From Halorientalis sp. (lineage in GTDB: Archaea; Halobacteriota; Halobacteria; Halobacteriales; Haloarculaceae): a stretch of 64,000 bases of DNA. Shown here piece by piece: positions 8,786 through 16,662 of this stretch. The stretch spans positions 33,628 to 97,627 of the forward strand of contig NZ_JAQCNH010000039.1 of NCBI RefSeq assembly GCF_028275115.1, read 5' to 3'. The number at the start of each line of letters is the position of its first letter. The stretch's first letter is position 1. The notes under the pieces were generated by a model. It was not told the origin of the DNA. It did no database searches and saw only the letters and a program-made list of their open reading frames with translations. Position numbers and translations under genes: made by a program.

Positions 8786-9423
8786 GCGACGACATCGACA
8801 GCCTGAGACAGGCGCTACGCGGGGAGGCACAGCGCGACAGACCGACCGAGGACACACCCGAAATCGGGGTCGTCATGGGCTCGGACTCGGACTTGGACGT
8901 GATGGCCGGCTCCGAGTCTGGCCGTCCTGGAGCATACGACGCCCTGACCGAGCAACTGGACTTCGCGGAACAGACCAGTTACGACGACCCGCCCGACTCG
9001 CGGTTCACGTTCGAGACGGTCGTCGTCTCAGCACACCGGACGCCGGGGTTGATGTACGCGTACGCAGAGACGGCCGAGGACCGCGGGTTGGACGTGATCA
9101 TCGCCGGCGCCGGCGGGAAGTCGGCGGACCTGCCGAACATGACCGCCTCCATCGCCTACCCCCTGCCGGTGATCGGCGTCCCGGTCCAGGAGAAGTCGGT
9201 CGACTCGGTGATCGGGATGCCACAGGGCGCACCGCTGACGGCCGTCGACACGGGGAAGTCGTTCAACGCCGCGCTGTCGGCGGTCCAGTACCTCGCGCGT
9301 CAGCACGACGAACTCCGTGACCGACTGGTCGAGTACCACGAGGGGCTACAGGACGGCGTGGCCGAGGTCTCACGCGACCTGCACGAACTCGGGACGCCCG
9401 GATTCAGGCGACGAAACGAGTGA
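8782..9423 (+). CDS. purE: N5-carboxyaminoimidazole ribonucleotide mutase (longer than usual)
   Basis: PurE converts N5-CAIR to CAIR. The family landmarks are all present: G-S-D-S-D-L-D-V-M (near 33), S-A-H-R-T-P (near 84) and A-G-A-G-G-K-S-A-D-L-P (near 108). At 213 residues it exceeds the usual 160-170. The excess is an acidic N-terminal extension of about 28 residues and an insertion of about 25 residues between the first strand and the S-A-H-R-T-P motif, in place of the usual short helix. Such insertions are common in haloarchaeal PurE and add acidic surface. It overlaps purK by four bases. Confidence 0.94.
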   Translation: MSDDIDSLRQALRGEAQRDRPTEDTPEIGVVMGSDSDLDVMAGSESGRPGAYDALTEQLDFAEQTSYDDPPDSRFTFETVVVSAHRTPGLMYAYAETAEDRGLDVIIAGAGGKSADLPNMTASIAYPLPVIGVPVQEKSVDSVIGMPQGAPLTAVDTGKSFNAALSAVQYLARQHDELRDRLVEYHEGLQDGVAEVSRDLHELGTPGFRRRNE

Positions 9424-9498
9424 CACAGCGGCGGCGTCCGGCGGCGAGACGTTGTCGAACCCAGCATCTTTTTTACTCGTTCCTGCGTCCGGCCGGAT

Positions 9499-10197
9499 AT
9501 GTTCAGCATTGGCGACCGACAGGTGATTATCGCGGTCCTGCTGGCTGCGACGATGGTCCTGGCGGGCTGTTCGGGTGGCGGGGGCCCGACACCGACGGAC
9601 GGTGGAACGGACAGTTCGACCGACGCCGACGCCGAAGCCGGAGTATCGGCGGACAGCTACCAGTGGGCCGAGGGGGAATCGTACACTTACGAGAGTGACG
9701 CCTCACAAGGGAGCAGTAGTCGGTACACGTGGGTGGTCACCGACGTGAACGATGGAGCGGTGACGGCCGAACTCACGAGCAGTTTCGGCAGTCAGTCTCA
9801 GACGGTGAACATCACGGGGCCACAGGGCGACGTCTTCAACGGAACGGACCAGAACCCACCGCAGTCGTTCACGTTCGTGCTGCTGCAGATTCCACAGGCT
9901 CTCATCCAGGGTGAGACGCTCGAACCAGGGAACTCCTGGACGGTGTCCAGTGACGAGTTCCAGGTCAGCGGAGCGGAACCGCAAGAGCAGTCCCAGGAGC
10001 AGTCCCAAGAGGTCAACGTGAGCGTGACCGGCACCTCACAGATTCAGGGGACACAGTGTTACGACGTGGAGGTGTCGACGGCGAACGAGACGTTCAGTGC
10101 CTGTGTCAGGGAAGACTGGCCGTTCGCCTTGGAGATGACGTTCACGCTCCAGAGCCAGACCACGACGTACACGCTGGTCGACTTCGACCGGCCCTGA
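9499..10197 (+). CDS. Lipoprotein of unknown function (paralogue of the next gene)
   Basis: The 232-residue protein has a signal peptide ending in a lipobox L-A-G-C (residues 21-24), so it should be lipid-anchored on the outer face of the membrane. An acidic Thr/Asp linker leads to a beta-rich domain. Two later cysteines, in T-Q-C-Y-D-V and F-S-A-C-V-R-E-D-W-P-F, could form a disulfide. The C-terminal W-P-F-A-L-E ... Y-T-L-V-D-F-D-R-P block recurs in the following gene, so the two are a tandem duplication. A T-rich TATA-like element near 9469-9479 sits about 26 bp before the ATG. I do not recognise the family. Confidence 0.75.
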   Translation: MFSIGDRQVIIAVLLAATMVLAGCSGGGGPTPTDGGTDSSTDADAEAGVSADSYQWAEGESYTYESDASQGSSSRYTWVVTDVNDGAVTAELTSSFGSQSQTVNITGPQGDVFNGTDQNPPQSFTFVLLQIPQALIQGETLEPGNSWTVSSDEFQVSGAEPQEQSQEQSQEVNVSVTGTSQIQGTQCYDVEVSTANETFSACVREDWPFALEMTFTLQSQTTTYTLVDFDRP

Positions 10198-10272
10198 GGA
10201 CGGTCCCGGTCTCCGCTCTTTGATCTGTGACTGTCCAATAAGACTAAACGCCAAACTGTAATACGAGTGGCT

Positions 10273-11034
10273 ATGGGGACGTTGCGGGCGCGGACGGTCG
10301 GGGGTACAGTACTACTGGCGCTGTTGCTCGTTTTGACGGGTTGTAGCGGCGGCGGTGCCGACAGCACGCCGGGCGCAACTACCACGCCGACGAACACACC
10401 AGCCGCCACGTCGACCGACGCGGGGACAGCCACCGTTGGCACCGACGGCGGCGTCACCGGTGACAGTGACACCGAAGCCAGCGAACGGTTCGGCAGCGAC
10501 TGGGACCGATTCTACGTATTCAACGAGAGCGAGGCCTACGGGTACGAGGCACAGTTGCCGAACAGGACGACACAGATGGCGTGGGTCGTCACGTCGACGG
10601 CCAGCGAGAACCCGGGGCTGTACGAGGGCGTGACTGCGAGCGTCACCGTCGACCGATTCAGGACGAACGCCACCGCGTCACAGGCGGACATCTTCGCCGA
10701 GATAATCAGCGACGGGTCCGTAGGCGAACCGTTCCTGTACGTGCGGACGCCGGTGGTACTGGCGGCGGGTCACGACCTGAGCGTCGGTAACTCGTGGACG
10801 ATTCAGGGCAGTGAGGTGAGCGTCGGCGACGGGTTCGAGGTCAGTTGGGACGAGGCGACTGCGGAGATTACCGGGACTGCGACCGTCGCGGGAGAGCCGT
10901 GTTACACGATGGAGCTTCGCTTCCCGGGCAACGAGACGGGGCCGGTCAGTTGTGTGAAGTACGACTGGCCGTTCGCGCTGGCAGTCGACACGACCACCCA
11001 GGACTACCGACTGGCGGAGTTCGAGCGCCCCTGA
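10273..11034 (+). CDS. Lipoprotein of unknown function (paralogue of the previous gene)
   Basis: The 253-residue protein has a signal peptide with lipobox L-T-G-C (residues 21-24) and a Thr/Ala-rich linker. Its exported domain matches that of the preceding lipoprotein in layout: I-T-G-T ... C-Y-T-M-E, then S-C-V-K-Y-D-W-P-F-A-L, then Y-R-L-A-E-F-E-R-P at the end. I use the ATG at 10273 rather than the GTG six bases before it, because a GACTAAACGCC box (10241-10251) is then about 27 bp upstream. The surrounding genes give no functional clue; complex I begins 120 bp downstream but has its own promoter. Confidence 0.72.
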   Translation: MGTLRARTVGGTVLLALLLVLTGCSGGGADSTPGATTTPTNTPAATSTDAGTATVGTDGGVTGDSDTEASERFGSDWDRFYVFNESEAYGYEAQLPNRTTQMAWVVTSTASENPGLYEGVTASVTVDRFRTNATASQADIFAEIISDGSVGEPFLYVRTPVVLAAGHDLSVGNSWTIQGSEVSVGDGFEVSWDEATAEITGTATVAGEPCYTMELRFPGNETGPVSCVKYDWPFALAVDTTTQDYRLAEFERP

Positions 11035-11109
11035 GCTAGCGGGGGCAGGTGGCCCGGTTTCTGTCAGCGGTCAAAACCGTGATTTTTGGGCTCGTGGAAT
11101 CTATGAACC

Positions 11110-11118
11110 CTTATATGG
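11110..11118 (+). promoter_or_regulatory. TATA box of the nuo operon
   Basis: CTTATATGG lies 37-45 bp before the nuoA ATG, predicting a transcript with a leader of about 12-15 nt. It is the most canonical TATA in the 120-bp gap. Confidence 0.55.
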
Positions 11119-11154
11119 CGTCGTTCCCAACCACAGGATGATAGGTGTATACGG

Positions 11155-11565
11155 ATGGGTAATCCATGGATAGCCATCGGGGCACTAGCGTTGGTCGGCC
11201 TTCTCATCCCAGTCGGGATGATGGGGATATCGAAGCTTCTCCGGCCCAGTGTGCCCGAGCAGGGAAAACGCTCCACATACGAGAGCGGTGAGATCCCGAC
11301 CGGTGACACCCGGATTCGGTTCAACATCCAGTACTACATGGTCGCGCTGCTGTTCGTGATCTTCGACATCGAAACCGTCCTGATCTTCCCGTGGACGGTC
11401 ATCTACCGCAGCGCGCTGGAGAACGGCGTCTCGTTGACGAGGACGCTGGGTCCAATGCTGGTGTTCATCGGCGTTCTCGTCGTCGGTCTCGGGTGGGCGT
11501 GGCGCAACGGCGCGGTCAAATGGGTCCGCTCACCGCGGGCCGAAACGCAGAAAGATGCCAGGTAA
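11155..11565 (+). CDS. nuoA: Complex I subunit A (NuoA/ND3)
   Basis: This small membrane subunit of the respiratory NADH dehydrogenase-like complex has 136 residues and three hydrophobic segments. It carries the conserved loop between TM1 and TM2 (K-R-S-T-Y-E-S-G-E-I-P-T-G-D) and the TM2 motif F-V-I-F-D-I-E-T-V-L-I-F-P-W, which holds the conserved acidic residues near the quinone cavity. In ND3/NuoA the loop carries a cysteine in many bacteria; here that position is Ser (Y-E-S-G). It is the first gene of the operon, three bases before nuoB. Confidence 0.94.
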   Translation: MGNPWIAIGALALVGLLIPVGMMGISKLLRPSVPEQGKRSTYESGEIPTGDTRIRFNIQYYMVALLFVIFDIETVLIFPWTVIYRSALENGVSLTRTLGPMLVFIGVLVVGLGWAWRNGAVKWVRSPRAETQKDAR

Positions 11566-11568
11566 CAC

Positions 11569-12270
11569 ATGAGTAGTCAAGACAAACTGACGGATACGGT
11601 CGGTGCCGACTCGCAGTCGACACAGGACGCCCGGATGGGCGAGGGAGCCGACAACCGGTTCAACTCCCCGCTCCGGAAGGCGCTGGGCTCGTCCCCGTTC
11701 ATTCTCACGAAGTTCGACAAGTTCATGAACTGGGTTCGGGGCTCGTCGATGTTCATGCTGCAGTTCGGAATCGCCTGCTGCAGCATCGAGATGATGCATA
11801 CGTACTCGGTCAAACACGATCTCGACCGGTTCGGAGCCGGCGTCCCGCGGGCCTCGCCGCGACAGGCCGACGTGATTATTATTCCTGGGACTATCGTCTC
11901 GAAGTTCGCCCCACGGATGAAGCGGGTGTACGACCAGATGCCCGAGCCGAAGTTCGTCGTCGGTATGGGCTCGTGTACCATCTCCGGCGGCCCGTTCCAA
12001 GAGGGGTACAACGTTATCAAGGGCGCCGAAGAGGTCATTCCGGTCGACATTCACGTCCCGGGCTGCCCGCCTCGTCCGGAGGCCCTAATCTACGGGATTG
12101 CCAAGCTTCAGGAGCGGGTCGCGAACGGCGAGTCCGCGCCCGTGACGGTCAAGCCGTACGAACTGGAACAGTTCGGCGACCTCGACCGGGACGAACTCGT
12201 CGAAAAACTCGCCGGCCAGATCGACCACGACGACCTGGTCATGCGGTACAACTGGGTTGATTCGCCATGA
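11569..12270 (+). CDS. nuoB: Complex I subunit B (NuoB/PSST), N2 cluster protein
   Basis: This peripheral-arm subunit carries the terminal [4Fe-4S] cluster N2, which passes electrons to quinone. The four ligands are visible: the tandem C-C in F-G-I-A-C-C-S-I-E-M-M, the Cys in M-G-S-C-T-I-S-G-G, and the Cys in V-P-G-C-P-P-R-P-E-A. The 233-residue protein has acidic N- and C-terminal extensions beyond the usual core of about 160 residues, a typical haloarchaeal feature. It overlaps nuoCD by four bases. Confidence 0.96.
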   Translation: MSSQDKLTDTVGADSQSTQDARMGEGADNRFNSPLRKALGSSPFILTKFDKFMNWVRGSSMFMLQFGIACCSIEMMHTYSVKHDLDRFGAGVPRASPRQADVIIIPGTIVSKFAPRMKRVYDQMPEPKFVVGMGSCTISGGPFQEGYNVIKGAEEVIPVDIHVPGCPPRPEALIYGIAKLQERVANGESAPVTVKPYELEQFGDLDRDELVEKLAGQIDHDDLVMRYNWVDSP

Positions 12271-13943
12271 GTCTGGAAGACCCGGGGCCACGTGACGTTG
12301 GCCTCACGAAAACAGGTGACGTCAACTACGACGAACTCGAATCGCTGCTGGGCGACGACGTGCTGGGCCGCGAGGAACACCTCAACGCCGAGGCCTTCGT
12401 CATCCGGCCCGACGCCGTGCAGGACGTCCTCTCGACGCTGAAAACGGACGCCGGCTTCGACAACTGCAACTGCGTTACCGCACAGGAGTATCAGGACCGC
12501 TACGAGACGATCTATCACCTCACGAAGTACGACGACCGAACCCAGGAAGTCGGCGTCGTCGTGCCGACGAGCAAGGACAATCCCGTCTCGGAGTCTGCCG
12601 AGCCGGTTTTCCGGACGGCCGACTGGCACGAGCGTGAGGCGTACGACTTGGTAGGCATCGAGTACGAGGGTCACCCCGACCCGCGCCGGATTCTCCTCCC
12701 GGAAACCTGGCAGGGTCACCCCCTCTCGATGGATTACGACCAGACCAAGCCACAAGTCGTCACCCTGCGTGAGAACAAGAACCCGCTCGAGGAGGACCAG
12801 CGGCTCAACGACGACAGCGACACGATGTTGCTCAACATCGGGCCTCACCACCCGGCCACGCACGGCGTCCTCCACGTGGAGGCGACGCTGGACGGCGAGC
12901 AGGTCGCCGACGTGGAGCCCGACATCGGCTACATCCACCGCTGTGAGGAACAGATGTGCCAGCAGGGCACCTACCGCCACCAGATCATGCCTTACCCCGA
13001 CCGCTGGGACTGGGGCGGTGCGGGGCTGCTGAACGAGTGGGCGTACGCCCGGACGGCCGAGACGCTGGCCGACATCGACGTGCCCGAGTACGCGCAGGTC
13101 ATCCGGACGATGTCCGGCGAGCTGTCGCGGATTCTCTCGCACATGCTCGCTGTGGCCGCGTATGCGCTGGACGTCGTCGGTGACTTCACCGCGACGTTCA
13201 TGTACGGGATGCAGGACCGGGAGGTGGTTCAGAACATCCTCGAAGACCTGACCGGCCAGCGGCTGATGTTCAACTACTTCCGGCTGGGCGGGGTCGCCTG
13301 GGACCTGCCCGAGCCCCGCGGGGAGTTCTTCGAGCAGATCCGGGCGTTCATCGACGACCTGCCCGAAAAGCTGGAGGAGTACCACAATCTGCTGACCAGC
13401 AACGAGATTCTGCAGATCCGGACCGTCGACACTGGTCGGCTCGAGCCCGAGATTGCAAAGAGCTACGGCGCGACGGGACCGGTCGCCCGCGGGTCGGGCA
13501 TCGACTACGACATCCGTCGGGACGACCCCTACGGCTACTACGACAAACTCGACTGGAACGTGGTCACCGAGGACGGGTGCGACAACTACGCCCGTCTACT
13601 GGTTCGGCTCCAGGAGGTGGAGGAGTCGGCCAAAATCATCAACCAGTGTGTCGACCTGCTCGAGGGCTGGCCCGAGGAAGACCGGACGATTCAGGCCAAC
13701 GTCCCCCGGACTATCAAGCCCGAACCCGACACCGAGGTCTACAAGTCCGTCGAGGCTGCGAAGGGTGAGCTCGGAATCTACATCCGCTCGGACGGGACGG
13801 ACACGCCGGCCCGATTCAAGATTCGGGGTGGTTCGTTCTCAAACCTGCAGACGCTGCCGGAGATGGCCGAGGGCGAGTACATCGCGGACCTGATCGCGTC
13901 GCTCGGCAGTCTGGACACCATCATGGGTGAGGTGGACCGGTAA
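12267..13943 (+). CDS. nuoCD: Fused complex I subunits C and D (NuoCD)
   Basis: The 558-residue protein joins NuoC (30-kDa type, about residues 20-180, with R-E-A-Y-D-L-V-G-I-E-Y-E-G-H-P-D-P-R-R-I-L) to NuoD (49-kDa type, about 185-558, beginning N-I-G-P-H-H-P-A-T-H-G). The NuoD half lines the quinone site; the histidine of the H-P-A-T-H-G loop and a tyrosine in the R-Y-type region normally bind the quinone head group. Both halves look complete. Fused CD occurs in some bacteria and is standard in haloarchaea. The gene shares a one-base stop/start overlap with nuoH. Confidence 0.96.
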   Translation: MSLEDPGPRDVGLTKTGDVNYDELESLLGDDVLGREEHLNAEAFVIRPDAVQDVLSTLKTDAGFDNCNCVTAQEYQDRYETIYHLTKYDDRTQEVGVVVPTSKDNPVSESAEPVFRTADWHEREAYDLVGIEYEGHPDPRRILLPETWQGHPLSMDYDQTKPQVVTLRENKNPLEEDQRLNDDSDTMLLNIGPHHPATHGVLHVEATLDGEQVADVEPDIGYIHRCEEQMCQQGTYRHQIMPYPDRWDWGGAGLLNEWAYARTAETLADIDVPEYAQVIRTMSGELSRILSHMLAVAAYALDVVGDFTATFMYGMQDREVVQNILEDLTGQRLMFNYFRLGGVAWDLPEPRGEFFEQIRAFIDDLPEKLEEYHNLLTSNEILQIRTVDTGRLEPEIAKSYGATGPVARGSGIDYDIRRDDPYGYYDKLDWNVVTEDGCDNYARLLVRLQEVEESAKIINQCVDLLEGWPEEDRTIQANVPRTIKPEPDTEVYKSVEAAKGELGIYIRSDGTDTPARFKIRGGSFSNLQTLPEMAEGEYIADLIASLGSLDTIMGEVDR

Positions 13944-15004
13944 TGACACTGTCGGACACCATCGCCGGTCTCCTGGGCCTGAACGCGAACGACCCCCTGC
14001 AGTTTGGCATCGCGGCGATCATCGCGTCGACTATCGTCGGCACGTTCATGCTCGTGAACGTCGCGATTGCCGGTCCCTGGGCCAAGCGGAAGATCACTGC
14101 TACGTTCACAGACCGCATCGCGGTCAACCGCATCGGGCCGTTCGGTCTGATGATCATCGTGGCAGACGCAGTCCGGCTGCTCTCGAAGGAACTGATCGTC
14201 CCAGAAAAGGTCGACCGGCCGGCGTGGGACCTCGCGCCGCTGGTCATCGCGGGCTCGGCGCTCTTTGGCTTCGCGGTCATTCCGATGGGGAGCGGCATCC
14301 AGGTCGCCGACCCCGAGGTCGGCTTGGCGTACGTGTTCGCGGTGGCGTCGCTGGCTTCGGTCGGACTCGTGATGGCGGGGTACGCGTCGAACAACAAGTA
14401 CTCGATGCTGGGCGGCCTGCGCGCTGTGGCCCAGAACCTGGCCTACGAGATTCCGCTGGTCCTGACCGGCGTGTCGGTGGTCCTCTTTGCGGGCACGCTC
14501 CAGTTGGGGAACGTCAACGCCGCGAACACGATCGTCGGTGCACAGCAGGCGACGCTGGCGACCGTCGGCGGCATCGAGATTCCGTCGTGGTACGCGTTCG
14601 TCAACCCGTTCGCCTTCATGCTCTTTCTGGTGGCTAATCTGGCCGAGGTCGGCCGGAACCCGTTCGACACACCGGAGGCACCGACCGAGATCGTCGCCGG
14701 GTACCAGACAGAGTACTCCTCGGTCTACTTCGTGCTGATGTATCTCGGGGAGTTTATCCACATCTTCCTCGGCGGTGCGATCATCGCGACGATCTTCCTC
14801 GGTGGACCAGCCGGTCCGGTTCTGCCCGGAATCGTCTGGTTCCTCGTCAAGATCTGGGCGGTGTTCCTGCTAACCCAGTGGGCGCGGTCGGCGCTGCCCC
14901 GGGTTCGTATCGACCAGCTCATCGAGATCGGTTGGAAGGGAATGCTCGTGCTCTCTTTCGCCAATCTGATTCTGACGGCGATCATCGTCGGGGTGGTCGT
15001 CTGA
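13943..15004 (+). CDS. nuoH: Complex I subunit H (NuoH/ND1)
   Basis: This membrane subunit joins the peripheral and membrane arms and forms part of the quinone tunnel. The 353-residue protein has about eight hydrophobic segments. It keeps the diagnostic loop N-P-F-D-T-P-E-A-P-T-E-I-V-A-G-Y-Q-T-E-Y-S-S near residue 235 and the R-I-G-P-F-G motif near 65. The start overlaps the nuoCD stop. Confidence 0.95.
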   Translation: MTLSDTIAGLLGLNANDPLQFGIAAIIASTIVGTFMLVNVAIAGPWAKRKITATFTDRIAVNRIGPFGLMIIVADAVRLLSKELIVPEKVDRPAWDLAPLVIAGSALFGFAVIPMGSGIQVADPEVGLAYVFAVASLASVGLVMAGYASNNKYSMLGGLRAVAQNLAYEIPLVLTGVSVVLFAGTLQLGNVNAANTIVGAQQATLATVGGIEIPSWYAFVNPFAFMLFLVANLAEVGRNPFDTPEAPTEIVAGYQTEYSSVYFVLMYLGEFIHIFLGGAIIATIFLGGPAGPVLPGIVWFLVKIWAVFLLTQWARSALPRVRIDQLIEIGWKGMLVLSFANLILTAIIVGVVV

Positions 15005-15032
15005 TGACCGACGCGACGTTCGGAGGTAACCA

Positions 15033-15494
15033 ATGATCGGACTGCTCAAATCCATGGCGACGACGATGAAACACGCGCTTGACGGAGACACGTTCACCGT
15101 CAAGTATCCTGAAGAAGCACCCGAAGTGAGCCCCCGCTTCCGCGGGGTCCACAAGTTCAGTCAAGAGCGTTGTATCTGGTGTCGGCAGTGTGAAAACGTC
15201 TGCCCGAACGACACGATTCAGATCGTGACCGACGAACAACGCAACGGCGAAGAATACAACCTCCACATCGGGCAGTGTATCTACTGCCGGCTCTGTGAAG
15301 AGGTCTGCCCCGTCGACGCCATCCTGCTGACCCAGAACTTCGAGTTCACCGCCGACACGAAAGACGAACTCGCCTACAACAAAGAACAGCTAAAAAACGT
15401 CCCCTGGTACAAGGACATCGACCCACTCGAGTCCCGTGAACCGGACCGTGGGGCCTGGATCGGCGAAGGCGAAGGCGAACTCGATTACCAGTAA
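15033..15494 (+). CDS. nuoI: Complex I subunit I (NuoI/TYKY), two [4Fe-4S] clusters
   Basis: The 153-residue ferredoxin-like subunit has two classic 8-Fe motifs: C-I-W-C-R-Q-C-E-N-V-C-P and C-I-Y-C-R-L-C-E-E-V-C-P. These bind clusters N6a and N6b, which feed N2 in NuoB. Because NuoE/F/G are absent from the operon, this is the point where an external electron donor, plausibly ferredoxin or another dehydrogenase module, would have to dock. It is followed by a 254-bp gap before nuoJ. Confidence 0.96.
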   Translation: MIGLLKSMATTMKHALDGDTFTVKYPEEAPEVSPRFRGVHKFSQERCIWCRQCENVCPNDTIQIVTDEQRNGEEYNLHIGQCIYCRLCEEVCPVDAILLTQNFEFTADTKDELAYNKEQLKNVPWYKDIDPLESREPDRGAWIGEGEGELDYQ

Positions 15495-15700
15495 AATCGC
15501 GCTGTACCGGGGAGAGCGAAGCGAGACGCCGGCTTTCGCGCCAGTACCTCCGGCGTTTGGTTCGTGAACTGAGTGACCCACTCCTCGACAGCGGTCGCCG
15601 CGGTCGCTCGACCGGCGCGGAGCTATGTCACTGTCATCACAGGGATCCCGATGATGTGGCGTTCTCCGGGGCCCAAGCCGGTTTCGGCTGCGCGCGCGAA

Positions 15701-15723
15701 TCTGATAAAGAAATCTTCAAAGG
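15701..15723 (+). promoter_or_regulatory. Possible internal promoter in front of nuoJ
   Basis: The end of the 254-bp nuoI-nuoJ gap turns AT-rich (TGATAAAGAAA then TCTTCAAAG) about 26-48 bp before the nuoJ ATG at 15749. This fits a second promoter for nuoJ-N. The rest of the gap is GC-rich with short inverted repeats and no convincing ORF. Confidence 0.35.
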
Positions 15724-15748
15724 CCCACCGATAAGAGAGTGAAGTAAG

Positions 15749-16024
15749 ATGGGACTGTACGAAATCATAGGGTTCGGGTTGTTCGCGTTCGTTACCATCG
15801 CGAGCAGCCTCGGCGTCGTCCTGTTACGGGACGTGTGGCACTCGGCGCTGATGCTGGGCGTTGCGTTGCTCAGCGTCGCAATCCATTACGTGATGCTACA
15901 GGCCGAGTTCGTCGCCACGATGCAGATACTCGTGTACGTGGGCGGCGTTCTGATCCTGATTACGTTCGCCGTGATGCTCACCCGCAGGGAAACGCCAGCG
16001 GAGTCGCCCGAGGTGACCACATGA
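15749..16024 (+). CDS. nuoJ1: Complex I subunit J, N-terminal half (NuoJ1)
   Basis: The 91-residue protein with three hydrophobic segments corresponds to the first part of NuoJ/ND6. It includes the conserved H-Y-V-M-L-Q-A-E-F-V-A-T-M-Q-I-L-V-Y-V-G-G region, matching the ND6 TM3 pi-bulge segment. NuoJ is one chain of about 165-200 residues in most bacteria; here it ends after the third segment and the next gene supplies the remainder. The stop overlaps the next start (ATGA), so equimolar translation is likely. Confidence 0.9.
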   Translation: MGLYEIIGFGLFAFVTIASSLGVVLLRDVWHSALMLGVALLSVAIHYVMLQAEFVATMQILVYVGGVLILITFAVMLTRRETPAESPEVTT

Positions 16025-16359
16025 CGACCCGACCGCGGATTGCGGACGATATCAACTGGGCGGCGGGTATCGCATCGCTCGGGCTCCTCGCCGTACTGGT
16101 GGCCGTGTTCCTCGGTTCCTCGTTCGGATCGGCGGCCGGGTTCCCAGACGCGTCGATCACCGCAGGAATCGGCTACGCGATGTTTGACCTCGCAGGTCAG
16201 ACGATGCTGGAGACCGAGGAGTTCTTGGTGTCGTTCATCGTCATCGCGGTCGCACTGGACGCCGCGTTGGACGTGGCTGTCATGCTGGCGAAGCGCGACG
16301 ACGAGACGGCTGGCACGCTCGCCGACGGCGGCCAGTCACCGGGACAAGGTGAGCGCTGA
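16021..16359 (+). CDS. nuoJ2: Complex I subunit J, C-terminal half (NuoJ2)
   Basis: The 112-residue protein has two hydrophobic segments (about residues 15-35 and 65-90). I place the start at 16021, where ATGA overlaps the nuoJ1 stop; the frame is open farther upstream but only antisense-like sequence precedes it. Between the helices is a short polar stretch ending in G-Y-A-M-F-D. The C-terminus is acidic and Gln/Gly-rich. Position between nuoJ1 and nuoK identifies it as the second part of a split NuoJ, as in other haloarchaea. Confidence 0.85.
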   Translation: MTTRPRIADDINWAAGIASLGLLAVLVAVFLGSSFGSAAGFPDASITAGIGYAMFDLAGQTMLETEEFLVSFIVIAVALDAALDVAVMLAKRDDETAGTLADGGQSPGQGER

Positions 16360-16661
16360 TGGTTCCCGCCGAGTACTACCTGTTGCTGTCGGCGGGGATG
16401 TTCTGTATCGGTCTGTTCGGAATCCTGACCCGTCGCAATGCCCTGTTGTTCCTGATGTCCGTCGAGTTGATGCTCAACGCGGCCGCGATAAATCTGGTGG
16501 CGTTCTCCCTCCAGTGGGGGAACCTCACCGGCCAGGTGTTCTCCCTGTTCCTGATGGCGCTGGCCGCCGCCGAGGTCGCCATCGGGATCGGTATCATCCT
16601 GGTGCTGTACCGGAACTTCGCGGACATCGACGTAACGAAGCCGACGACTATGAGGTGGTAA
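16359..16661 (+). CDS. nuoK: Complex I subunit K (NuoK/ND4L)
   Basis: The 100-residue protein has three transmembrane helices. It holds the family's buried glutamates: one in S-V-E-L-M-L-N-A-A-A-I-N-L and one in L-A-A-A-E-V-A-I-G-I-G-I-I-L. These acidic residues are part of the hydrophilic proton axis of the membrane arm. The start overlaps the nuoJ2 stop by one base. Confidence 0.95.
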   Translation: MVPAEYYLLLSAGMFCIGLFGILTRRNALLFLMSVELMLNAAAINLVAFSLQWGNLTGQVFSLFLMALAAAEVAIGIGIILVLYRNFADIDVTKPTTMRW

Positions 16662-16662
16662 G

